DNA from: UBA12478 sp964513275
Lineage (GTDB): Bacteria; Patescibacteriota; Patescibacteriia; UBA9934; GWF2-40-263
Assembly (NCBI GenBank): GCA_964513275.1
Contig: CAZELN010000013.1
Span: forward strand, 1-27,278
Length of the DNA stretch: 27,278 nucleotides
Reading direction: 5' to 3'
The position numbers and the translations under genes are program-made. Within the stretch, counting starts at the first letter, position 1, and every line of letters starts with the position of its first letter. Shown in pieces: positions 5,733 through 13,074 of the stretch. The notes beneath the pieces were generated by a model. That model was not told where the DNA came from. It saw only the letters and a list, made by a program, of their open reading frames with translations, and did not search any database.

Positions 5733-7462
5733 TTAAATGCTTCGAGCGTCGTCTGTGGACGACACATCGTCTCCGGTCGCATACTTCCACAGATACGTGC
5801 TCGTCACTTCGATGATGCCTTGGTTCCAGTCAAAACCGTAGATTTCATCGGCAACAGTCTCGCTCACAATCCAGTGAAGCTTGTAGTCGCTTCCAACCAC
5901 GTACACCTTGTTGGACACGTCAGATTTCACGCGTGTTCCAGCGGCGAGTTTGAGGTCGCCCTTGTAATCATACGTGTCTAGATACACATTAATCGTCGCC
6001 TGACTCACCTCCAGTGTATCATCCCATGAATCAAACCAGGTGAAGTACACGGTCGAGTCAGGGATAAGCCAGATGCTGTCGTCCGCTACGAGGTAGATGC
6101 CTTCGGAGGTGTAGGAGCTGAACGCTTCCACATCCTCTCGCGCGAGGTCGAGCAACGGCGAGAAAGTGGCCTCATACATGTTGCCGTCCTCACCCATCCA
6201 GTACGCATGCTCACGGTCAGAGAGCACCACGGGCTTATTACCATAGCCGACATTCAAGAGATGCCCCGTCGTCAGGTTCTCGTACCAGACATTATTGTCT
6301 GAGTCGATTCCCACACGGATATCCTCAAAGGTGTCCGTCACGAGGAACGAGAGCGTCTCCCACTCACGAGTCGAGAAGTGGTATCCCACGTAATCGCCCT
6401 CGCTATTTTGGAAGTAGATCGCATCCTCATCGAGGTTGAATTGACCATTCAAGGCAACACCGTACTTGCTCACGCCGTCGACGTCGCTCACATACAAGCC
6501 GTCCTCATCATCGATGTAGGCCATACGATCCTCGACGATCTGCAAGGCATCAGATACTTCGTCAAACCAAGAAAGATACGCTCCACCTGCATCGGTCGGA
6601 GTCGTATCGGTTTCAGGGTTGTAGCTGAAGAGTCGGAAGTTGCGGAAGAAACGAATCGATCCGTCGCTCACGAAATGAGCGCCAACGATTTCGCCTGGAT
6701 CTTCTGTNNNNNNNNNNCTTCTGTCCACGTATCCGGAATCGCTTCCATGCTGCGGGCCGTCTGATCGACAAGCCAGAGCTGTTCAAAGCCACCGGAGAAC
6801 TGGAACTTCACGAGTGCGAGTCCATCTTGGACATCGACGATCTCCTGCCATGGCGCGGTCAACTGATAGGTAAAGTCATCACGGCCGTAGGTCGAGTCGT
6901 AGTCGTACACGGAAAGCTCGGACTCAACCTGTCCAGAATCTTCATCGGTATGGATGGTACTGAAGTACACACGGTCGCCATCGGTGGCGAACGTCATGAA
7001 GTCCAGGTCGTCTTCGTCTTGTTCAATATCCGTGAGCTTGGTCGAGGTCCCGGTGGTCGAGTCATACTCATACACGGTTCCCCAAATCTCGCCGTCATCA
7101 GAGGCAACGAGGTAAATGAAACGACCGTCCTGGGCAGTGTGCCAGAAAGCAGAAACAATACGTTCGTCAACAGACTCGATCTCAAACGCTTCCCCATCTT
7201 GGAAGACGGTCATGTCGACCATCTCACACGACTCTTCATAGTCACACGACTGTGCGACACTCGTCACAAAGACAGCGTCGTTAAAGTCGTAAGGACCGGA
7301 GACATCGTCGAGCGTCAAACGCTCAACACGATAAAAATCGTAATCCCAAGCCGCAGAGGCGACGGTGTTGGACCAGCTCCCGGAGTCAGCAAAAACTCGT
7401 GGGAGGAGTGGACTCACCAAAATCGCCACCGCGACAGCAAGAATAAGTGATTTCTTAAGCAT
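5733..7462 (-). CDS. Secreted beta-rich surface protein, about 570 aa, interrupted by an N gap
   Basis: A signal peptide (MLKKSLILAVAVAILVSPLL, cut near VFA-DS) starts at ATG 7462. The mature part is acidic and made of repeated short beta segments (FIYLVASDDGEIWGTVYEY, VYFSTIHTDEDSG, HAYWMGEDGNMYEATF), as in beta-propeller-like surface proteins. Near the C-terminus, STVYFTWF and then GTRVKSDVSNKVYVVG...KLHWIVSE...YGFDW form two consecutive units of a domain often seen at the ends of Patescibacteria secreted proteins. Ten N bases (6708-6717) split the frame. Both sides carry CTTCTGT, and merging these copies restores one continuous frame through DTWTEDPGEIV, giving 1713 nt and 570 aa. A clear promoter precedes it. 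Function is unknown beyond a likely extracellular or envelope role. Confidence 0.75.
6708..6717. other. Assembly gap (10 N)
   Basis: Ten N bases separate two copies of CTTCTGT (6701-6707 and 6718-6724). Collapsing the two copies restores an open reading frame, so the gap is probably a scaffolding artefact rather than missing sequence. Confidence 0.85.
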
Positions 7463-7497
7463 AGAAAGATGAATAGTTTTTGCTAATTTAACGAAAA

Positions 7498-7526
7498 AAG
7501 ATAGCAAAAAATAGTGATTTTGTCAA
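7498..7526 (-). promoter_or_regulatory. Promoter for the surface-protein gene
   Basis: On the minus strand TTGACA (7526-7521) and TATCTT (7503-7498) are 17 bases apart. Transcription would start near 7491, leaving a leader of about 29 nt. Confidence 0.75.
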
Positions 7527-7578
7527 CCCAGGTCCGGAGCTAAGCTCAGGACTTTTGGCTTAAGTTAGTTAAAATAAG

Positions 7579-7604
7579 AGCCACTCTGTAAGACAGACGT
7601 GGCT
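7579..7604 (-). terminator. Terminator after uvrA
   Basis: AGCCAC and GTGGCT form the outer stem (7604-7599 with 7584-7579), with an inner CTGT/ACAG pairing. On the minus strand it begins eight bases after the uvrA stop, is preceded by an A run and followed by CTTATTTT. Confidence 0.7.
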
Positions 7605-7612
7605 TTTTCAAC

Positions 7613-10447
7613 TTACTTCAAAACTTCTTTTAGATACTGTCCAGTAATGCTCTTTTTGACTTTTACAATATCCTTTGGCGTCCCAACCGCAACCACTTCT
7701 CCGCCCTTCATTCCTCCGTCGGGTCCCATATCAATCACCCAGTCGGCCCCTTTGATGACGTCCAAATTGTGCTCGATAATGACCACCGTGTTGCCCTTAT
7801 CGACAAGCTGGTGCAAGACGCCGAGCAGTCGTTTGATGTCTTCAAAATGGAGTCCCGTGGTTGGCTCGTCCAGGATGTAGAGAGTGCGTCCCGTGGCGCG
7901 ACGAGAAAGTTCGGTCGCGAGTTTCACGCGCTGCGCTTCTCCGCCTGAAAGCGTTGTCGCGCTCTGTCCCAAACGCAGATAGCCAAGTCCCACCTCGTGA
8001 ATCACATGGAGTTTCTCGAAAATCGATGTCTGGTCGGCAAAGAACCTACGGGCTTCCTCCACCGTCATGTTGAGCACGTCCGCAATATGTTTCTGTTTGT
8101 AGTGGATCTCCAGCGCCTCGTGGTTGTAACGCGTGCCACGGCATTCAGGGCACTCCACATACACGTCCGGCAAAAACTGCATCTCGATCCGACGCATCCC
8201 ATCCCCACCACATGCCTCACAACGCCCACCTCCTTTCACATTGAAACTGAACTTGCCGGCATCGAACTTTCGCATCTTAGCCTCTGGCTGATCGGTGAAA
8301 AGGTCACGGATCGCCGTGAAGACGCCTGTATACGTTGCGGGATTGGAACGTGGCGTACGGCCGATGGGAGACTGGTCTACGGCCACGACCTTGTCGATGT
8401 GTTCAGTGCCTTTGATGTCCTTGTGCGCTCCCGGATACACTTTGGCACGATAAAATTTCCGACTAAGCGCCTTACCCAATATATCCAAAATGAGTGTTGA
8501 TTTTCCTGAACCAGAAACACCAGTCACACAGACGAGTTTCCCAAGCGGAATATCAACATCAACGTCCTTGAGGTTAAACGCGGTCGCGCCCTGAATCGTC
8601 ATGTTCTTTCCGTTGCCTTTTCGGTACTTCTTTGGAAGCGGAATTTCTTTCTTGCCAGTCAGGTATTGTCCTGTGAGAGAGTCTTTATTTTTCTTAATCT
8701 GTGCCGGCGTCCCCTCTGCCACAATCTGCCCACCGTACTCGCCAGCGCCTGGACCCACATCAAAGACATAATCCGCTGCCTCGATCATGGCCTCATCATG
8801 TTCCACGACGATCACGGAATTCCCAAAATCCTTAAGCGCACGGATCGTCTGGATAAGGTGGTCGTTGTCACGTGGATGCAAGCCGATTGATGGTTCGTCC
8901 AAAATATAGATGACGCCTGAGAGCTGGCTGCCAAGTTGGGTTGCTAGGCGCACCCGTTGGCTCTCCCCGCCGGAAAGCGTCATCGCACTTCGGTCGAGCG
9001 TCAAATAGCCCAGACCCACTTGCATCAGTTGGTCGATGCGGGCGCGTACTTCCTTGGCGACTCGCCCGACGACAAGAAGTTCTTCAGATGTCAATTTCTG
9101 TCCTACCTTTTCTATCTTCCCCACCTGCCCGAAAAATTCTTTTAGATCCTCCACCGGCATATTCACGACGTCCGAAATCGATTTGTCCGCGATCGTAATC
9201 GCCAATACCGCGGGCTGCAATCGTTTTCCCTGACAGCTCGGACAGATCATGCGGCGCATGTATCCCTCAAGTTCTGCGCGCACATACTCGGAATCGGTTT
9301 CACGATATTTTTGTTCGAGCTGTGCAAGGATTCCTGGAAACGTCACCATTTCTCCCTTGTAGCTATACTGATCCTCTCGTGTTCCATACAGCAACAAGTC
9401 AAGTTTTGCTTTTGCGATCTTGGAGATAGGTACATCCATGGGGATTCGATGCTTCATTGCAACTAACGTGAGGATATCCATGTAGCTTGTCTGATTCCCA
9501 GCAATACGCGTCCACGGACGCACCGCCCCTTCTTCAAACGTGAGTCGACGGTTTGGGATGACGAGGTCAGGTTCAAGCACCAGTTTTTCCCCAAGTCCCG
9601 TACATTCTGTGCAAGCTCCAAACGGCGAGTTGAACGAGAACAGGCGTGGTTCAGGTTTTGGAAGGTTGAGGTTGCAGTTGGTGCACATGAAACTCTGGCT
9701 CAATGTGGATTCGTCACCGTTGTCGTCACTCAAGAGCGTGAGAAAGCCGTTGCCGTATTCAAGCGCCCTCTTGGCTTGCGTGGCTATCTGTTCCGTCGAG
9801 TAAGGTTGTTGCGGTTGAAAATCAAAAATGACTACATCAATATCGTGCGCTTTCTTTTTGTCCTTACGCATCGTGAGGGCCTCCTGCGTATCCATGATGA
9901 TGCCATCAAAGCGCACGGAGGTGAAACCCGCATTGAGCGCAGCCAGAAGCGCAGATTTGTGTTCCCCTTTGAGACCCTGCACAACCGGGGCAAGCAAGAG
10001 CATCCGATTTTTGCCAAGCGAGACTTCGATGTGCGAGACAATCTGCGGAACCGATTGTTCACTGACAGGTGTCCCGCATTTCGGACAATGTGGGCGGCCG
10101 GCGCGCGCAAACAGGACGCGCAAAAAATCATAAATCTCCGTCACGGTCCCCACGGTGGAACGAGGATTATGCGACGAAGATTTTTGGTCAATGGCGATCG
10201 TCGGCGAAAGACCAAGGATCTCATCGACGTCTGGTTTGTCCTGAAGTTCAAGGAACTGACGAGCGTAACTAGAGAGCGATTCCATGTACCTACGCTGTCC
10301 CTCTGCGTAAATCGTATCAAACGCGAGCGACGATTTTCCAGATCCAGAGAGACCGGTAATCACCACGAGCTGATTTTTTGGGATGTCGACGCTCAAGTTT
10401 TTCAGGTTGTGCACGCGCGCTCCACGCACGGAAATCTTGTTGGACAT
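7613..10447 (-). CDS. uvrA: UvrA, excinuclease ABC subunit A
   Basis: UvrA recognises DNA damage and loads UvrB in nucleotide excision repair. With the ATG at 10447 the protein is 944 aa, the normal size, and begins MSNKISVRGARVHNLKN. It has two ABC ATPase modules: Walker A GLSGSGKSS near the N-terminus with signature LSGGESQRV, and GVSGSGKST later with LSGGEAQRV. Zinc-binding Cys sets are present (CTNC...CTEC and CEAC...CPEC), plus CPKC and CPSC. An upstream start at 10486 would add thirteen non-conserved residues that lie in the promoter. A promoter with its start about four bases before the ATG predicts a nearly leaderless mRNA. No uvrB or uvrC is in the window. Confidence 0.96.
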   Translation of the reverse strand: MSNKISVRGARVHNLKNLSVDIPKNQLVVITGLSGSGKSSLAFDTIYAEGQRRYMESLSSYARQFLELQDKPDVDEILGLSPTIAIDQKSSSHNPRSTVGTVTEIYDFLRVLFARAGRPHCPKCGTPVSEQSVPQIVSHIEVSLGKNRMLLLAPVVQGLKGEHKSALLAALNAGFTSVRFDGIIMDTQEALTMRKDKKKAHDIDVVIFDFQPQQPYSTEQIATQAKRALEYGNGFLTLLSDDNGDESTLSQSFMCTNCNLNLPKPEPRLFSFNSPFGACTECTGLGEKLVLEPDLVIPNRRLTFEEGAVRPWTRIAGNQTSYMDILTLVAMKHRIPMDVPISKIAKAKLDLLLYGTREDQYSYKGEMVTFPGILAQLEQKYRETDSEYVRAELEGYMRRMICPSCQGKRLQPAVLAITIADKSISDVVNMPVEDLKEFFGQVGKIEKVGQKLTSEELLVVGRVAKEVRARIDQLMQVGLGYLTLDRSAMTLSGGESQRVRLATQLGSQLSGVIYILDEPSIGLHPRDNDHLIQTIRALKDFGNSVIVVEHDEAMIEAADYVFDVGPGAGEYGGQIVAEGTPAQIKKNKDSLTGQYLTGKKEIPLPKKYRKGNGKNMTIQGATAFNLKDVDVDIPLGKLVCVTGVSGSGKSTLILDILGKALSRKFYRAKVYPGAHKDIKGTEHIDKVVAVDQSPIGRTPRSNPATYTGVFTAIRDLFTDQPEAKMRKFDAGKFSFNVKGGGRCEACGGDGMRRIEMQFLPDVYVECPECRGTRYNHEALEIHYKQKHIADVLNMTVEEARRFFADQTSIFEKLHVIHEVGLGYLRLGQSATTLSGGEAQRVKLATELSRRATGRTLYILDEPTTGLHFEDIKRLLGVLHQLVDKGNTVVIIEHNLDVIKGADWVIDMGPDGGMKGGEVVAVGTPKDIVKVKKSITGQYLKEVLK

Positions 10448-10457
10448 AGCGCACGCC

Positions 10458-10486
10458 AAGCTACCACAAAAACAAACACAGGGCAA
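10458..10486 (-). promoter_or_regulatory. Promoter for uvrA
   Basis: On the minus strand TTGCCC (10486-10481) and TAGCTT (10463-10458) have a 17-base spacer. The predicted start near 10451 leaves only about four bases before the ATG. I see no LexA-type operator. Confidence 0.55.
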
Positions 10487-10497
10487 GACTCTTCAGT

Positions 10498-12003
10498 TCA
10501 ATCAAACAAGTTTACCCACCAGGAATCTCTACTAAAATAGGTACAATAGTATGAAGCCGATGTAATGGCCGTCCCTGGAACAACACTAAACGAATTTATG
10601 TCGCATGCCTTCCCGTTATCTTCTCCAAGTCTTTTATACGCGCACATATCGTCTAACACTCCTCCATATCCACAGAGGGTTCCCAATGTAAAATCCCCGA
10701 AATTTCCAAACGCGACAGAGTATGCCTGTTCAATAGAAGACTGTTGTAGACCAGAATTTTTTCCTAAGTCAATATTCTTTAGCGGTGTAGAAACTCCTGG
10801 TGAGATAAATACTGGAATCTCGTTATAACTAGCACAAGAAGTAACTAGCGTCTCACAGTTCACAAAAACACGCGCACAAGCACCACGTCCAGTAATCTCC
10901 GCACCTGCATCTGGATCATGTGTAAAAAAACACTGTTCATATCTTGTATAAACCTCTTCGGAATATTTTCTCGCAACTCCTGCGTTAGGACCGGTATTAG
11001 GTGTATATGTTCCCTCAATCGTTTTTCGCTCCGTTTCATATCGTGGTAGCGTGTTAAACGCAGAGCATAATGACGCGGACGGAGTCAGTACCTTATTCCC
11101 AATAGTCAACTCTTCGCACAGCATGCACGTGGGTGTCTCGCCTGGAATACAAATCTGGCGGTCGTTCCCACAGTGGGAAAAATTGCAGACAACACCATCC
11201 GTCACACTATTTCCACTTGGATCTTTTGTCACTGTCCCTACCGTGCCACATTCTTCTGGGCCGGAGTAGTCAATCGTGTATCCTTCCGCTTTGAGTTCAT
11301 CACACGAAGCGTTATCGACAAGACTCACGGTCTTGATCATAGGAAATGAAGGGAGTTTTAAATTGAGGAGTTGTGGATTGATCGTGGCTAAAATCAGCGC
11401 GGTTGATAACAACAAGACAAGTCCAATCACGGCGTTGAGAATGGTTGACTTCGCTTTCGTAACCTGCTCGGAACTCAGTCCTCCAAGTGACCATCGCAAC
11501 CCTGCCACCATTAAGAACACAATGGCGATGGTCGTGGAAACTCCCACCATCCACCGGTATGCCTTGGCAACATACTCTCCCAAATCCGACGTAACCGTTA
11601 ATGTCCCGATGGATGTTGAAAGTGTCACTTTTGCTGCTTTTGACGGATCGGCAAAGCAGTAATAATAGCCATTGGGACACTCAGGGGGTTGATACTTTGA
11701 ATCAAGCACGCCACCGATATCCGAACACTGGGCGGTTGTGAAGCAATTGATCGATCGGGAAGGATGTTGATTGGCTGTGCAGGCAAAAGCCGCGACGGTC
11801 TGTCCGCGATCTGTGCATCGTTCTTGACAGTCCGCGCGTGTGATCTTTGTCGACGAATCAGGGACGCTCCGTGCTCCTGTAGGACTTGTACAATAGCAAG
11901 AACAAGGATCAGTAGAAGCGGCAGACACGAGGGGAGCAGCTCCAAGCACTCCAAAAACGGATCCCGCGACTGCCACCATAAAAAAAAGTCGTGTTCGTAT
12001 CAT
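10498..12003 (-). CDS. Cysteine-rich membrane protein with VirB2/TrbC pilin-like core, 501 aa
   Basis: A signal peptide (about residues 1-28, ending VSAAS) leads into a Cys-rich domain (CSCYC..., ten Cys before residue 117). Two hydrophobic helices follow, at about 150-171 and 187-208, separated by SLGGLSSEQVTKAKS. This helix-turn-helix unit, with a Gly-rich first helix and a VTKAK linker, resembles the VirB2/TrbC pilin-like proteins that are common in Patescibacteria. A long C-terminal domain (about 225-501) has sixteen more cysteines, for 26 in total. This is far larger than a simple pilin subunit (~100 aa), so it may be a structural or adhesive surface component. The ATG overlaps the stop of the DsbA-like gene (ATGA at 12003-12000). 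The coupling suggests that the oxidoreductase folds this protein. The pilin assignment is by pattern; the flanking domains are unknown. Confidence 0.65.
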   Translation of the reverse strand: MIRTRLFFMVAVAGSVFGVLGAAPLVSAASTDPCSCYCTSPTGARSVPDSSTKITRADCQERCTDRGQTVAAFACTANQHPSRSINCFTTAQCSDIGGVLDSKYQPPECPNGYYYCFADPSKAAKVTLSTSIGTLTVTSDLGEYVAKAYRWMVGVSTTIAIVFLMVAGLRWSLGGLSSEQVTKAKSTILNAVIGLVLLLSTALILATINPQLLNLKLPSFPMIKTVSLVDNASCDELKAEGYTIDYSGPEECGTVGTVTKDPSGNSVTDGVVCNFSHCGNDRQICIPGETPTCMLCEELTIGNKVLTPSASLCSAFNTLPRYETERKTIEGTYTPNTGPNAGVARKYSEEVYTRYEQCFFTHDPDAGAEITGRGACARVFVNCETLVTSCASYNEIPVFISPGVSTPLKNIDLGKNSGLQQSSIEQAYSVAFGNFGDFTLGTLCGYGGVLDDMCAYKRLGEDNGKACDINSFSVVPGTAITSASYYCTYFSRDSWWVNLFD

Positions 12004-12752
12004 AGACTCTCCTGTGTTTCTTCTTCTCGATTCAGAATGGACTCAATGAGGGCGCTCAAGATCTCCTTTGGAATAGCCCCGGGGATCCGGTTCCCGTTCA
12101 CAAAAAACGTTGGGGTTCCGCGAACGCCTGCTCCGACGCCAGCTTGATAATCTTCCAAAACTTCATCTGCATACCGGTTCGAGTCTAAACACGATTCAAA
12201 TTGATACACATTCATGTTGAGCTCGGCAGCAAACTCAACAAGCCGATCCTCCGTAAGACTTGATTGGTTCTGGTAGAGCTTATCGTGATATTCCCAAAAT
12301 TTTCCTTGGTCCTGCGCGCATTCGCCTGCTTCTGCAGCTTTCTGGGCAATGGGATGGAGATCCGTCAGGGGAAAATCGCGATAGATAAAATGGACGTCGT
12401 TTGGATAAGCAAGCGCAAGCTCTCGGACAACGAAACTAGATTCTTGAGAATAGGGACACCCGAACTCCGCAAACTCGACAATCACCACAGGAGCCGAGGA
12501 CGACCCAAGACTTGGATCGTCCGCGCTCGTCAAGTCAACCATTCCATCCACCACGGGTTGAGCAGCAAGGGCTGCGGTCACGGAATACGCGGACAGAAAG
12601 GAAAGAGACGTTGGATCTGTTTGTCCTGTACGAATCAAGTCTGCGTAGTAGAGCACACGCACGACAAAAATCCCCAACAAAACCAACACCGCGAGGGTTG
12701 CAACCGTCGCGACAAGTCCGCGTCGACGATGAATGTGTCTTTCTTCCTCCAT
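12000..12752 (-). CDS. DsbA-like thioredoxin-fold oxidoreductase, membrane-anchored, CPYS active site
   Basis: The protein has an N-terminal basic segment and one TM helix (about residues 13-35) that would anchor it with its catalytic domain outside. The domain begins near SSAPVVIVEFAEFGCPYS. The active site is Cys99-Pro-Tyr-Ser102, so the second Cys of the usual CxxC is Ser. The cis-Pro motif (RGTPTFFVNG) is intact. Two family-typical cysteines (GECAQDQGKFWEYHD and ESCLDS) are also present. A CxxS site suggests an isomerase-like or reduced-partner role rather than a simple oxidase; this is inference. I start at ATG 12752 (250 aa); a TTG at 12767 is possible. The stop overlaps the start of the Cys-rich gene. 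Confidence 0.85.
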   Translation of the reverse strand: MEEERHIHRRRGLVATVATLAVLVLLGIFVVRVLYYADLIRTGQTDPTSLSFLSAYSVTAALAAQPVVDGMVDLTSADDPSLGSSSAPVVIVEFAEFGCPYSQESSFVVRELALAYPNDVHFIYRDFPLTDLHPIAQKAAEAGECAQDQGKFWEYHDKLYQNQSSLTEDRLVEFAAELNMNVYQFESCLDSNRYADEVLEDYQAGVGAGVRGTPTFFVNGNRIPGAIPKEILSALIESILNREEETQESL

Positions 12753-12769
12753 ACTATTTTGGTTCAAAA

Positions 12770-12778
12770 ATTATAGCA
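12770..12778 (-). promoter_or_regulatory. Extended -10 promoter for the DsbA-like gene
   Basis: On the minus strand TGCTATAAT (12778-12770) is a perfect extended -10. No good -35 is visible. Transcription would start about 10 bases before ATG 12752. It lies back to back with the secG promoter. Confidence 0.6.
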
Positions 12779-12783
12779 TGGAA

Positions 12784-12812
12784 TTGACTGGAAGGAGCAC
12801 ATCTGATATATT
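12784..12812 (+). promoter_or_regulatory. Promoter for secG
   Basis: TTGACT (12784-12789) and TATATT (12807-12812) have a 17-base spacer. The start near 12819 leaves a leader of about 16 nt without a Shine-Dalgarno. Confidence 0.75.
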
Positions 12813-12834
12813 TTTGTCGAATTACATTTGTTGT

Positions 12835-13056
12835 ATGAACCTGGAAACGATCCTCAATACCTCACAAATGATCCTCGCAGTCCTGTTGGCAAGTTGTATC
12901 CTGCTCCAAGCTCGCGGCACAGGACTGGGTGCCGCTTTCGGCGGCGGCGGAAACGTCTATCGAACCAAACGGGGAGCGGAAAAAAAAATCTTCCAACTCA
13001 CCATCGTGTTCTCTATTCTTTTCTTCGGCGTGGCTCTCGTGAACGCGCTGATCTAA
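12835..13056 (+). CDS. secG: SecG, preprotein translocase subunit
   Basis: SecG is the small subunit of the SecYEG channel. The 73-aa protein starts MNLETILNTSQMILAVLLAS, has two TM helices, and between them the diagnostic loop LLQARGTGLGAAFGGGGNVYRTKRG. That loop matches the Gly-rich SecG consensus (Q-g-k-gGLg-afGG-----f---rG). The second helix ends the protein (IFQLTIVFSILFFGVALVNALI). An upstream start at 12733 would run through the promoter. It is followed 18 bases later by the peptide-binding protein gene, so they are probably one operon. Confidence 0.93.
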   Translation: MNLETILNTSQMILAVLLASCILLQARGTGLGAAFGGGGNVYRTKRGAEKKIFQLTIVFSILFFGVALVNALI

Positions 13057-13074
13057 CAAGGCACGATCGAACCT

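Noticed and set aside
5576..5782. Upstream extension of the 65-aa membrane protein to an ATG at 5782
   Set aside because: The extra residues are translated dispersed-repeat DNA (PSLLAMT, PLLFKEGLG), and the first codons overlap the surface-protein gene.
7530..7556. GTCC/GAGC hairpin followed by TTTT as a plus-strand terminator
   Set aside because: No plus-strand gene ends nearby; the sequence lies just upstream of the -35 of the minus-strand surface-protein promoter, and the pairing is interrupted.
9776..10540. Plus-strand open frame antisense to the start of uvrA
   Set aside because: Shadow of a strongly conserved UvrA region; composition is R/H-rich and it has no promoter or family resemblance.
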